A stretch of 64,000 nt of DNA from Rhodocyclaceae bacterium (lineage in GTDB: Bacteria; Pseudomonadota; Gammaproteobacteria; Burkholderiales; Rhodocyclaceae), in the NCBI GenBank assembly GCA_018262775.1, contig JADFDU010000010.1, forward strand, positions 1 to 64,000, given 5' to 3'. Below the pieces are notes generated by a model. That model worked only from the letters and a program-made list of their open reading frames with translations, was not told the DNA's origin and did no database searches. The translations under genes were made by a program, and so were the position numbers. The stretch's first letter is position 1. Every line of letters begins with the position of its first letter. This document shows positions 34,569 through 43,007 of this stretch, in pieces.

Positions 34569-34578
34569 GTCCGATCCA

Positions 34579-35019
34579 TCAGACGTTCAGACCTGCGGCG
34601 ATGCGGGACTGGAGGTCGCCGTCCTGGCCGAGGGCCTGGTCGCACATCGGATAGAGGATGTTCTCCTCCTTCATGTTGTGCTGCTGCATCATGATGAGCA
34701 GGGTTCCCGCCGTGCCGCCGAAGTCGTCGGCATTCTTCTGCAGCAGGGCCTCGTCCATCTGCTGCAGCAGGGCGCGCATCTGCACGTGCTCGGAGCGCAT
34801 GACCTGCGTCGGGCCATCGACCATGCCGGAGCGCTCCTCGAAGGCCGGGAAGAGCACATCTTCCTCGACGCTGAAGTGCGCCAGCATCTCGTTGCGAAAC
34901 TTGTCGTAAATTGCTGCGCAGGCCGTCCAGTCGCCTTTGTGGGCGGCTTCTTCCGCTCCGGCGAAGTCCTCGTCGCACAGCTTGTGATGGTGTTGCAGGG
35001 CGCTGGTGATGCCGCTCAT
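34579..35019 (-). CDS. Hemerythrin domain protein
   Basis: The 146-residue four-helix protein keeps the di-iron ligand spacing: HHHKLCDED, MLAHFSVEEDVLFPAFE (H-x3-E), MRSEHVQM and QQHNMKEENILYPMCD. Some such proteins are linked to repair of di-iron or Fe-S clusters damaged by NO. An FNR/DNR box is centred 69.5 bp upstream. It is the first gene of the hemerythrin-DUF2249-NnrS-like operon. Confidence 0.85.
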   Translation of the reverse strand: MSGITSALQHHHKLCDEDFAGAEEAAHKGDWTACAAIYDKFRNEMLAHFSVEEDVLFPAFEERSGMVDGPTQVMRSEHVQMRALLQQMDEALLQKNADDFGGTAGTLLIMMQQHNMKEENILYPMCDQALGQDGDLQSRIAAGLNV

Positions 35020-35081
35020 TCGTCTGCCTCCTGAAGGCTTGCGTGAGAAGGGATTGTCCCCGTTCGACAGGGCGCCAGGCC

Positions 35082-35095
35082 TTGACGGTTGTCAA
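35082..35095 (-). promoter_or_regulatory. FNR/DNR box upstream of hemerythrin operon
   Basis: TTGACGGTTGTCAA is a perfect dyad of TTGAC half-sites, eight of ten matches to the FNR consensus and similar to DNR/NNR boxes. The centre sits about 41.5 bp before a likely start near 35047 with GACAAT as -10. The distance to the start codon, 69.5 bp, equals that at hemN. Confidence 0.75.
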
Positions 35096-35197
35096 GAATG
35101 AGGCAGGGATAAGCCCTCTTGATATGAGGGGTGCAGCGCAGAGGAAGCAATGCGCTATAAAAGTCAGTCGCCGCAGGACGGCGGTCTGGCGAACTTT

Positions 35198-36943
35198 TCA
35201 GGTCTCCAGCACATAGGTGCCGGGCGCGTCGGCGAGCTGCGGGTATTTCTTCGTTGCCGCGGGATAGGCATCGACAAGTTCGCCCGCCTGCGGCTTGAGC
35301 CACGCCATCCAGTCCTCCCACCAGCTGCCGGGTTTTTCGTCGACGCGTTCCAGCCATTGTTCGACGCGGTCGCGGCGGTGGGCAGCGCCGGCGCGATAGC
35401 TGCGCTTGGGTGGTGTCACCGGCGGATTGACGATGCCGAGGATGTGACCGGAGGAGGACCGTACGAAGCGTTTCTCCGCCGGCACGAAGTTGCAGATGCG
35501 GAAGCATTGGCGCCAGGGCGCGATGTGGTCGTCCTCGGCGGAGACGGCATACAGCGGCTGGCGGATGTGGCCGAGGTCGATGGACTGGCCGCCAACGCTG
35601 AGCGCATCGCCCTTGATAAGGTTGTTGTGCAGGTACAGCTCGCGCAGGTACCACGCGTGCATGGCGTAGGGCATGCGCGTGGTATCCATGTTCCAGTAGA
35701 GCACGTCGAAGGACGGCGGCGCCTCGCCGTAGAGGTAACCGTGTACGACGTACTGCCAGATCAGGCTGTTCGAACGCAACAGGCGAAAGGCCGAGGCCAT
35801 TTCCTTGCCGTCGAGAAAACCCTTGCTCTGCATGGCCTGGGTCAGCCAGCGCACACTGCCCTCGTCGATGAAGACCTCGATGTCGCCCGGCTTGTGGAAG
35901 TCCACCAGGGTCGTCAGCAGCGTCCAGTGGGCCACTGGCACCTTCTCCGGCTCGCCGTATTTGCGGTTGGCCCAGGCCATCCAGGTCGACAGCGCCGTGC
36001 CGCCGATGCAGTAGCCGACGGCATGCACCTGTTTCACGCCGGTGAAGCCGCGCGCCGCCTCGATGGCCTCGCCGACGCCCTCGACGATGTAGTCCTCGAA
36101 GGTCACATCGCGCATCTCTGGCGTCGGGTTCTTCCAGCTGGTGATGAAGACCGAAAAGCCCTGCCCGAGCAGGTATTTGATCAGGCTCTTCTTCGGGTTC
36201 AGGTCGAGGATGTAGTACTTGTTGATCCACGGCGTGACGATGACGACGGGCATGGCATGCACCTGCGGCGTCACCGGCGCGTAGTGGATCACTTCCAGCA
36301 GGCGGTTGCGGAACACCACCGCACCGGGTGTCGTCGCCAGGTTCTTGCCAACGGTGAAATCTTCCGGCCGCGTCATGCGCACCGTACCCGCGCGCAGGTC
36401 CTCAAGAAAAATATGCATGCCGCGCACCAGGCTCTCGCCATTGGTCTCGGCAGCCTTGGCCATGGCGACCGGGTTGGTGAGGAGGAAGTTCGTCGGCGCC
36501 ATGGCGTTGAGCCACTTGCGCCACCAGAAGGCGGCACGACGGCGCTCCTTGCCGGAGAGGGCCGGCGTGTCGTAGAGCGCGTCCTGCACGTTACGGGTGA
36601 GCAGGAGATACCACTCCTTGACGATATCCCAGGTGGCCGAATCCTTCCATGCCGGGTCGGCAAAGCGCGTGTCGTCGGCGTGCGGCAGGATCGGATCCTC
36701 GCCCGGCAAGCCAAGCGCGCGATTCCAGGCATGCCAGGTGAAGGCCATGAGGTCGCCGGAGAGCTTGGCGCCGAGTTCGGCCAGCTCCAGCGGGTGCGTC
36801 ATCCAGGCCACCTGTGCATGGCCCAGCGGCGCCGCGATGCCGAGGGGGTCGATGCCGGCCTCGGTCATGTCGTGCAGGTTCTTCAGCGTCGCGATGGGAC
36901 TGGCGACGATCGGGGCGTTATGGCTTTCTTTCTGTCTGGGCAT
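35198..36943 (-). CDS. phaC: Class I poly(3-hydroxyalkanoate) synthase
   Basis: PhaC polymerises (R)-3-hydroxyacyl-CoA into polyester granules. The 581-residue protein has the lipase-like box GYCIGGTAL with the catalytic Cys, Asp in SAEDDHIAPW and His in SSGHILGIVNPP. Its N-terminal region (HPLELAELGAKLSG) and length match class I. ATG 36943 follows GAGGGAA; the ORF opens at 36997 without a site. It lies 10 bp downstream of the beta-CASP nuclease gene, so both are probably cotranscribed. Confidence 0.92.
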   Translation of the reverse strand: MPRQKESHNAPIVASPIATLKNLHDMTEAGIDPLGIAAPLGHAQVAWMTHPLELAELGAKLSGDLMAFTWHAWNRALGLPGEDPILPHADDTRFADPAWKDSATWDIVKEWYLLLTRNVQDALYDTPALSGKERRRAAFWWRKWLNAMAPTNFLLTNPVAMAKAAETNGESLVRGMHIFLEDLRAGTVRMTRPEDFTVGKNLATTPGAVVFRNRLLEVIHYAPVTPQVHAMPVVIVTPWINKYYILDLNPKKSLIKYLLGQGFSVFITSWKNPTPEMRDVTFEDYIVEGVGEAIEAARGFTGVKQVHAVGYCIGGTALSTWMAWANRKYGEPEKVPVAHWTLLTTLVDFHKPGDIEVFIDEGSVRWLTQAMQSKGFLDGKEMASAFRLLRSNSLIWQYVVHGYLYGEAPPSFDVLYWNMDTTRMPYAMHAWYLRELYLHNNLIKGDALSVGGQSIDLGHIRQPLYAVSAEDDHIAPWRQCFRICNFVPAEKRFVRSSSGHILGIVNPPVTPPKRSYRAGAAHRRDRVEQWLERVDEKPGSWWEDWMAWLKPQAGELVDAYPAATKKYPQLADAPGTYVLET

Positions 36944-36953
36944 TGACGTTCCC

Positions 36954-38360
36954 TCAATCCAGTTGAACCGTTTGTCCTGACTGCGGCACACCGACATTCT
37001 TCCAGTGCAGGCGCTTTTCTACCTCGGCGGCAAAGATGTGCGCGGTCTCCTTCTCGCCATGCACGATGAACGTCTGCCGCGGCGGCTGGCGGAAATGCCC
37101 CAGCCAGCCGAGCAGCCCTGCCTGGTCGGCATGCGCCGACAGGCCGCCGATGGTGTGAATGGCGGCGCGCACTGGCACACTTTTGCCGAACAGCGTGAGG
37201 GATTTCGCGCCCTCGACCAGGCGGCGTCCCTGCGTGCCGGCGGCCTGGAAGCCGGTGATGACGACTGCGCATTCGCGCCGGCCGAGATTATGCAGCAGAT
37301 GGTACTTGATGCGCCCGGCATCGCACATGCCGCTGGCGGAAATGATCACCAGGCCGCCGCGCACCTGATTCAACGCAATCGACTCCTCGACGTCCTGCAC
37401 GAAACGCACGTTTATGGCCTCAGGGTGGGCGCGTTGCCACGCGATGAGTTCGCGCGTGTGCTCGTCGAGCAGGTCGGTGTGCCGCAGCGTAATTTCGGTC
37501 GCCGCCATCGACATCGGCGAGTCGACCACCACCTGCAGGTTCTTCAGCCGGCCGCGCTGTGCCAGGTCGGTCAAAACAAATATCACCTCCTGCGTGCGGC
37601 CGACGGAGAAGGCCGGCATGATGACATTGCCGCGCTTGCCGTGAAGGGTGCGCTCAATAGCGCCGACCAGTTCGTCCTCAGTCGCCTCGAACGGCTTGTG
37701 CAGCCGGTTGCCATAGGTCGATTCGACAAAGAGCACGTCCGCCGCCTCGATCGTTTGCGGATCACGCAACACAGGACGATCGGGCATGCCAAGGTCGCCG
37801 GAAAACACCAGCTTGTGCGTGCGCCCCGCTTGCTCGACCCAGACCTCGGCGATGGCCGAGCCGAGGATATGGCCGGCGTCGCGCAGGCACACCTTGATGG
37901 CGGCATGCGGCTGGAAAGACTGGTCGTACTCCGCACGGCGGACCTGCTTCAGGCAAGCTTGCGCCTGGGCCACACTGTAGAGCGGCGGACGGGGCTGCCT
38001 GCGGCCGCGCTTGCCATGCGAACGTTTGGCCTCCCATTCGGCTTCCTTCTCCTGGATGTGGGCCGAATCGAGCAGCATCACGCCGAGCAGGTCCGCCGTC
38101 GCCGCGGTGGCATGCACCGGCCCGCGAAAGCCCAGCGCGACGGCACGCGGCAGCAGGCCGGAATGGTCGAGGTGGGCGTGGGTGATGAGAATGAAATCCA
38201 GGTTGCGCAGATCGAAGGAGAGCGCCTCCAGGTTCTTGCGCCAGGCATCGCGTCCGCCCTGGAACAGGCCACAGTCGACAAGGAAGCGCACCTCATCGGT
38301 CTCGACCAGGTAGCAGGAGCCGGTCACCTCACCGGCGGCGCCATGAAATGTGATGCGCAT
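36954..38360 (-). CDS. Metallo-beta-lactamase-fold / beta-CASP RNA nuclease
   Basis: The 468-residue protein has the zinc motif THAHLDHSGLLPR, SGDLG, a beta-CASP domain and KSVPVRAAIHTIGGLSAHAD with conserved His. It belongs to the YSH1/CPSF-73-like bacterial exonucleases that process RNA. This subgroup often sits next to usp and pha genes. It starts 41.5 bp from the centre of an FNR box used by the divergent uspA. Confidence 0.85.
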   Translation of the reverse strand: MRITFHGAAGEVTGSCYLVETDEVRFLVDCGLFQGGRDAWRKNLEALSFDLRNLDFILITHAHLDHSGLLPRAVALGFRGPVHATAATADLLGVMLLDSAHIQEKEAEWEAKRSHGKRGRRQPRPPLYSVAQAQACLKQVRRAEYDQSFQPHAAIKVCLRDAGHILGSAIAEVWVEQAGRTHKLVFSGDLGMPDRPVLRDPQTIEAADVLFVESTYGNRLHKPFEATEDELVGAIERTLHGKRGNVIMPAFSVGRTQEVIFVLTDLAQRGRLKNLQVVVDSPMSMAATEITLRHTDLLDEHTRELIAWQRAHPEAINVRFVQDVEESIALNQVRGGLVIISASGMCDAGRIKYHLLHNLGRRECAVVITGFQAAGTQGRRLVEGAKSLTLFGKSVPVRAAIHTIGGLSAHADQAGLLGWLGHFRQPPRQTFIVHGEKETAHIFAAEVEKRLHWKNVGVPQSGQTVQLD

Positions 38361-38394
38361 GTTTCATTTTGAGCCGGTATCGGCGGTATCATGC

Positions 38395-38408
38395 TTGATC
38401 TGCATCAA
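38395..38408 (+). promoter_or_regulatory. FNR box of the uspA promoter
   Basis: TTGATCTGCATCAA is a perfect FNR box (TTGAT-N4-ATCAA). A perfect -10 box TATAAT lies at 38434-38439, giving a start near 38443-38446 and a centre at about -41.5 to -44.5, as in class II FNR activation. It could also act on the divergent nuclease gene, but its distance to that gene's start is short. Confidence 0.85.
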
Positions 38409-38433
38409 TCGCTATTGGGTTGCGCTTTCTATC

Positions 38434-38439
38434 TATAAT
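38434..38439 (+). promoter_or_regulatory. -10 box of uspA promoter
   Basis: TATAAT is a perfect match and lies 25 bp downstream of the end of the FNR box, upstream of the uspA ATG at 38464. The leader would be about 20 nt. Confidence 0.7.
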
Positions 38440-38463
38440 GAATCCATCGCACAGGAGATCAGC

Positions 38464-38907
38464 ATGTTCAAGCATATTCTCGTTCCCACCGACGGCTCTG
38501 AACTGTCCGCCGATACGGTAAAAAAAGCCGTAGTATTTGCCCGCGAAACCGGGGCGAAGATCACCTTCTTCTATTCCAAGCCGGATTACCCCGTAGCCTT
38601 CTACGGCGAAGGTGCTCTGATCGATCCGACCACACCGGAGAAGTTCGCCGCTATGGCGGACAAGCAGGCCGCGGATATCCTTGCCGTTGCGCAGAAACTG
38701 GCCGATGCTGCCGGCGTACCCTGCGACGGCACCTCGGCCACCAGCGATGCGCCCTACGAGGCCATCATCAACGCGGCGACATCCGGTGGTTGCGACCTGA
38801 TCTTCATGGCCTCGCACGGACGGCGCGGCCTGTCCGGCCTGTTGCTCGGCTCGGAAACGCAGAAGGTGCTGACCCACTCCAAGATTCCCGTCCTGGTTTA
38901 TCGATAG
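38464..38907 (+). CDS. Universal stress protein UspA family
   Basis: The 147-residue protein is a single Usp domain. It has MFKHILVPTDGSELSAD at the start and the ATP-binding pattern ASHGRRGLSGLLLGSETQKV. FNR-controlled Usp proteins help cells survive oxygen shortage in several bacteria. A hemerythrin gene follows after 7 bp, so both are likely in one anaerobically induced operon. Confidence 0.92.
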   Translation: MFKHILVPTDGSELSADTVKKAVVFARETGAKITFFYSKPDYPVAFYGEGALIDPTTPEKFAAMADKQAADILAVAQKLADAAGVPCDGTSATSDAPYEAIINAATSGGCDLIFMASHGRRGLSGLLLGSETQKVLTHSKIPVLVYR

Positions 38908-38914
38908 GAACAAC

Positions 38915-39508
38915 ATGCTGAATACCGCGCTCACCATCATCCTCGACGAACACCGCTCCATGGCAGCCATCACGCACGGACTGCGTTTCCTCGTGCGTGA
39001 AATGCGCGAGAAGGGTACTGAGCCGGACAGCAAGCTGCTGTGGGCGATGCTCTACTACATCGAGACCTTTCCGCAGAAGCTGCATCACCCGAAGGAGGAG
39101 GCTTATCTGTTCCGCCGTCTGAAGATGCGTACGCACGAGGCGGACAAGGCGATCACTGAAATCGAGGCGCAGCACCGCGCCGGCGTCGCACATGTCAAGG
39201 CGTTGGAAATGGCACTGGGGCGCTACGAGGCCGGTGCACCCGGCGGCCGCGAGGCCTTCATGACAACGGCAGAAACCTTCGCCGACGAGCTTGCGATGCA
39301 CATGGCCATGGAAGAGAATGTCATCATTCCCATCGCCAAACAGCACCTTCAGCCGGAGGATTGGATCGAGATCGCACAGGCCTTCAGCGAGAACGGCGAT
39401 CCTCGCTTCGGCACCGAACCGGACCAGGAATTCCGTTCTCTGTTCTCGCGCATCGTCAATCTTGCGCCGCCGCCGATCGGCGTCGGCCCCTCGCGCACTA
39501 CGACCTGA
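38915..39508 (+). CDS. Hemerythrin-like protein downstream of uspA
   Basis: This 197-residue protein has the hemerythrin-type helical bundle: LDEHRSMAAITHGLRF, then KLHHPKEEAYLFRRLK (HxxxE) and AMHMAMEENVIIPIAK. It may bind a di-iron centre. The C-terminal ~45 residues form an extension ending GVGPSRTTT. It is cotranscribed with uspA behind the FNR promoter and is a different branch from the hemerythrin at 34579. Confidence 0.8.
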   Translation: MLNTALTIILDEHRSMAAITHGLRFLVREMREKGTEPDSKLLWAMLYYIETFPQKLHHPKEEAYLFRRLKMRTHEADKAITEIEAQHRAGVAHVKALEMALGRYEAGAPGGREAFMTTAETFADELAMHMAMEENVIIPIAKQHLQPEDWIEIAQAFSENGDPRFGTEPDQEFRSLFSRIVNLAPPPIGVGPSRTTT

Positions 39509-39588
39509 ACGCCTGCCTGAGCACCTGCCTGAGCGCACCGCGCGCGCCATGCGTACCATGCCGGCCACGGGCCGGATGAGCGCAGGCC

Positions 39589-39873
39589 CTATTCTTCATC
39601 GGCCTTGGGGCAATCCCTGGGCCGTTCGCGGTGCGGCAGGGGGCAACGGTTGATTTCGCGCGCGGAGCGCTGGATGAAACAGGTAAAGGTACTGGACGCC
39701 GCGCACACCGCCCAGAAGGCGAAGAAACCGAGGGAGTAGGTCGCGATCCGCGAAAGGTTCGCCGGCTCGCCAAACAGATACAGCTCCTGCGGATCGATCA
39801 AGGTGAAGAACACCGCCTCGGCAATGCCCGCCACCACAAAGGACGGCCACAGTATCCAGATCAATTTCTGCAT
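39589..39873 (-). CDS. Small membrane protein near the cbb3 cluster
   Basis: This 94-residue protein, with two membrane helices (LIWILWPSFVVAGIAEAVFF and RIATYSLGFFAFWAVCAASS), I do not recognise by name. The tail is basic, with Cys in FTCFIQRS and NRCPLPHRERPRD. GGAGG precedes ATG 39873. It converges with the hemerythrin gene and lies downstream of fixH on the same strand, beyond a repeat. Confidence 0.6.
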   Translation of the reverse strand: MQKLIWILWPSFVVAGIAEAVFFTLIDPQELYLFGEPANLSRIATYSLGFFAFWAVCAASSTFTCFIQRSAREINRCPLPHRERPRDCPKADEE

Positions 39874-39975
39874 GTCGCCTCCGCCAAGCCGCCCTGACCG
39901 AAGGAAGTGCAAGGCCCCGTGGGACAAGGCGGCGACAAGTCAGTAGCAGGAAACCGCGTCAGCGGCCGAATATCC

Positions 39976-40012
39976 ATTGCCCCCTTCCTTGGGAAGGGGG
40001 TCAGGGGAATGG
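39976..40012. repeat. GC-rich palindromic intergenic repeat
   Basis: The sequence CCCCCTTCC-TTGG-GAAGGGGG followed by TCAGGGGAATGG resembles units at 22271, 32993 and 63079. It lies after fixH in a 181-base gap that has no gene. Confidence 0.65.
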
Positions 40013-40054
40013 CTGTCATCTCTCTCTCCGTTTCCTGTCGCAATATTATTGTCG

Positions 40055-40564
40055 TTATCTTTTTCCGGCCGCCACGAGCAGCGCTTCAGGCGCCTGCGGC
40101 AACTGCACGCTGCCTGCCAGCCGCCAGTTGCCTGCCTCATCCTCAACCATCACGTACCAGCGGCCCGGGCCCAATGCCGGCATCGGCCCCGCATACAAGC
40201 CCTTTTCTCCCGTCAGGATAAGGTTCTGGTCTTTCCCGCCGCGGGTCGGATGGGCCAGCGTGACTTTCACCTGCGCAGGCAAGGCGGCATCGACATGCGA
40301 GGTCAGGCGCACTTCAATGCGGCCGGCAGCCAGCCGCAGGCGCGCTTCCAACTGCATCCTGGCAGCGGCGTCATTGCGCGCCAGCACCTGATTGACCGCC
40401 AAACCCTGTTTGTAATAGTCGTCGGCCACCAGTCCATCGTCGGTGGTCGCGGCGATCCAGGCGGTGACGATACCGGCCACCACCACTAGACCCGGCCCGG
40501 CCATGAGGAGCCACGGCCAACGGTGGCGGTACCAGGGTTCGGCATTCTCCCTGAACGCGTTCAT
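40055..40564 (-). CDS. fixH: FixH family protein (cbb3 oxidase assembly)
   Basis: This 169-residue protein has one N-terminal helix (WPWLLMAGPGLVVVAGIVTAW) and a FixH domain: VADDYYKQGLAVNQVLARND, then YAGPMPALGPGRWYVMVEDE. FixH is needed for assembly of cbb3-type cytochrome oxidase, possibly in copper delivery. Its start overlaps the ccoG stop by ATGA, so both are translated together. Confidence 0.9.
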   Translation of the reverse strand: MNAFRENAEPWYRHRWPWLLMAGPGLVVVAGIVTAWIAATTDDGLVADDYYKQGLAVNQVLARNDAAARMQLEARLRLAAGRIEVRLTSHVDAALPAQVKVTLAHPTRGGKDQNLILTGEKGLYAGPMPALGPGRWYVMVEDEAGNWRLAGSVQLPQAPEALLVAAGKR

Positions 40565-41988
40565 GGCAGGAGGAAACTCGCCTTCTCGCGCACGAAAACC
40601 TCATCATGGTTGAGGGCGTGAATCTCGAAGTAAATGCGATTGGAGCCGCGCTTGCCGGCGTCCGCTTCGGCACGCACACGCACGGAAACAGCCTGGGTGG
40701 CGGCTGCCGGAACCTCGACAATGGGGTCGGTGTCGATTTGCAGTCCTTTCATGCCGGTGACAGCCAGGGCAAAGCGGCGCGGTTCCTCAGCCAGGTTCAT
40801 GATCTGCAGGCGGTAGACATTCTCGACCAGGCCGCCCTCGACCTCGCGGGCCAGCGTGGCGCGGTCGCGGATGACGTCCACCTTGAGCGGCTGGCGCAAA
40901 GTCAGTCCCACCGCGGCGGCGATGACGACGGCGGAGAGGATGGCGCCGTAGAGCAGCGTCCGCGGCCGCAGGATATGGGCGAGGATCTGCCTGCGGCCCC
41001 AGCGCTCGGCCAGCGCATGCTCGGTGGAATAGCGGATCAGCCCGCGCGGATAGTCCATCTTGTCCATTACCTGGTCGCAGGCATCGATGCAGGCCGAGCA
41101 GCCGATGCATTCGTATTGCAGGCCGTCGCGGATGTCGATGCCGGTCGGGCAGACCTGCACGCAAATGCCGCAATCGACGCAGTCGCCCTTGCCCGCCGCC
41201 TTGTAGTCGGCCTTCTTCGAACGCGCCCCGCGCGGCTCGCCGCGTTGGGCGTCGTAGGTGACGGTGAGGGTGTCGGGGTCGAACATGACGCCCTGGAAAC
41301 GGGCGTAAGGGCACATGTACTTGCACACCTGTTCGCGCATGAAGCCGGCGTTGCCCCAGGTGGCAAAGCCGTAGAAGAAGATCCAGAAGGCCTCCCACGG
41401 CCCGAGCTGCCAACTCATCACCGAGCTCGCCAGGGTCTTGATCGGCGTGAAATAGCCGACAAAGGTGAAACCGGTCCACATAGCAATCACCACCCAGGCC
41501 GCATGTTTGGCCGTCTTGCGGACGAATTTGCGTGTGCTCATCGGCGCGGCATCGAATTTCATGCGCGCGGCACGATCGCCCTCAATGAGCTTCTCCACCC
41601 ACATGAAGATCTCGGTGTAGACGGTCTGCGGACAGGCGTAGCCGCAGAACAGCCGCCCGGCGACGGCGGTAAACAGGAATAGTGCCAGCGCGGAGAGAAT
41701 CAGCAGGACAGCGAGGTAGAAAACGTCCTGCGGCCAGAACACCAGGCCGAAGACGTAGAACTTGCGCTCGGCCAGGTCGAAGAGCACGGCCTGGCGGCCA
41801 TTCCATTCCAGCCAGCACAAGCCGTAGTAGATGGCCTGCGTGATCCACACCAGCGCCCAGCGCCATGTGGCGAAGACGCCGGTCACGCTACGGGCGTAGA
41901 TTTTCTTCTGCGCCTCGTAGAGGGACGATTCCTTGATCGGAATGACTTTTGCTGCAGCCTTCTCCGGCTTGGGTGCGGTCTGCGCCAT
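40561..41988 (-). CDS. ccoG: Cytochrome oxidase accessory protein CcoG (FixG), polyferredoxin
   Basis: The 475-residue protein has about five membrane helices, a membrane-adjacent CGYACPQTVYTEIFMW motif and two 4Fe-4S clusters: CVDCGICVQVCPTGID and CIGCSACIDACDQVMDKM. It ends in a cytosolic or periplasmic Ig-like domain. CcoG is needed for cbb3 oxidase assembly, where it is proposed to reduce Cu(II). It follows ccoP after a terminator and leads fixH. Confidence 0.95.
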   Translation of the reverse strand: MAQTAPKPEKAAAKVIPIKESSLYEAQKKIYARSVTGVFATWRWALVWITQAIYYGLCWLEWNGRQAVLFDLAERKFYVFGLVFWPQDVFYLAVLLILSALALFLFTAVAGRLFCGYACPQTVYTEIFMWVEKLIEGDRAARMKFDAAPMSTRKFVRKTAKHAAWVVIAMWTGFTFVGYFTPIKTLASSVMSWQLGPWEAFWIFFYGFATWGNAGFMREQVCKYMCPYARFQGVMFDPDTLTVTYDAQRGEPRGARSKKADYKAAGKGDCVDCGICVQVCPTGIDIRDGLQYECIGCSACIDACDQVMDKMDYPRGLIRYSTEHALAERWGRRQILAHILRPRTLLYGAILSAVVIAAAVGLTLRQPLKVDVIRDRATLAREVEGGLVENVYRLQIMNLAEEPRRFALAVTGMKGLQIDTDPIVEVPAAATQAVSVRVRAEADAGKRGSNRIYFEIHALNHDEVFVREKASFLLP

Positions 41989-42007
41989 GAATCCGCTCGA
42001 TGTTGGG

Positions 42008-42041
42008 AAGAAAAATGCCCCGGAAATCTTGCTTCCGGGGC
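42008..42041 (-). terminator. Intrinsic terminator after ccoP
   Basis: On the minus strand GCCCCGGAA-GCAAGAT-TTCCGGGGC forms a nine-base-pair stem with a seven-base loop, followed by ATTTTTCTT. It lies between the ccoP stop and ccoG, so ccoNOQP and ccoG-fixH may be separate units. Confidence 0.8.
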
Positions 42042-42077
42042 GTTGCGAGGTCGTTGCGAAGCCGTTGTTGGACAGCC

Positions 42078-43007
42078 TTACTTCTGTGCGGTTCCACCCT
42101 GCGACAGGCCGTAAACATAGGCCGCGAGCAGATGGATCTTGGCTTCACCGAGGAAATCCTTGTGGGCGGGCATCTTGTTGGAGCGGCCCTTGCCGATGGT
42201 TTCGATAAGCACGCTCTCCGGAGAACCATAGAGCCAGATCGAATCGGTCAGGTTGGGCGCACCCACCGCGGTCATGCCCTTGGCGTCGGGGCCGTGGCAG
42301 CCGGCACAGCCCACCGTATTGAACGCCTCCTTGCCGCGCGTGGCGCGGGCGCTGTCATAGGCCAGCTTGTCGGGCGAAAGCGAACGCACATAGTTGGCCA
42401 GATCCTTCACCGTTTCCGCGCCGAGATGGGCATGCGGCGGCATGACGCCCTGGCGACCTTCCATGATGCTTTGCTTGATCTGCTCGGGTTCACCACCATA
42501 AAGCCAGTCGTTGTCGGTCAGATTGGGAAAGCCCTTGCCGCCGCGCGCATCCGAACCATGACACTGCGCACAGTAGGTCAGGAACAGCCGTTCGCCCATT
42601 TTCCTTGCCTCCGGATCGGCGGCCACTGCCTTGATGTCCTGCTGCGCGAACTTGGCGAAGATCGGTGCGTACTTCGCCTCGGCCTGCTGCATCTCGTCTT
42701 CGTACTCACCTTTCGAAGTCCAGCCAAAGGCGCCCTTGTAGGTGCCCAGGCCGGGATACGCGGCCAGGTAGCTCAGGGCGAAGACGACAGTGATGTAGAA
42801 CAGCCAGCTCCACCAGCGCGGCAGCGGATTGTTGTACTCCTCGAGGTCTCCGTCCCAGACATGGCCCATGGTCTTCACCTGATCCGCCGAAGCGGCGGTT
42901 GCCTTGGCCTTGCTTTGCACCCAGAGGAATACGCCACAGCCAACGACACTGACCAGGGTGATGAGCGTCACGTAGACGCTCCAGAAACCATTGACGAAAT
43001 CGCTCAT
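42078..43007 (-). CDS. ccoP: cbb3 oxidase dihaem subunit CcoP
   Basis: The 309-residue protein has two N-terminal helices and two haem c sites, CAQCH and CAGCH. It carries electrons into the cbb3-type oxidase. PRWWSWLFYITVVFALSYL and the DNDWLYGG motif are typical. The ATG overlaps the ccoQ stop by ATGA. The terminator at 42008 follows it. Confidence 0.95.
   Translation of the reverse strand: MSDFVNGFWSVYVTLITLVSVVGCGVFLWVQSKAKATAASADQVKTMGHVWDGDLEEYNNPLPRWWSWLFYITVVFALSYLAAYPGLGTYKGAFGWTSKGEYEDEMQQAEAKYAPIFAKFAQQDIKAVAADPEARKMGERLFLTYCAQCHGSDARGGKGFPNLTDNDWLYGGEPEQIKQSIMEGRQGVMPPHAHLGAETVKDLANYVRSLSPDKLAYDSARATRGKEAFNTVGCAGCHGPDAKGMTAVGAPNLTDSIWLYGSPESVLIETIGKGRSNKMPAHKDFLGEAKIHLLAAYVYGLSQGGTAQK

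Noticed and set aside
35150-36946. A 598-codon open frame on the plus strand
   Set aside because: It is the exact antisense of phaC, which has clear catalytic motifs on the minus strand.
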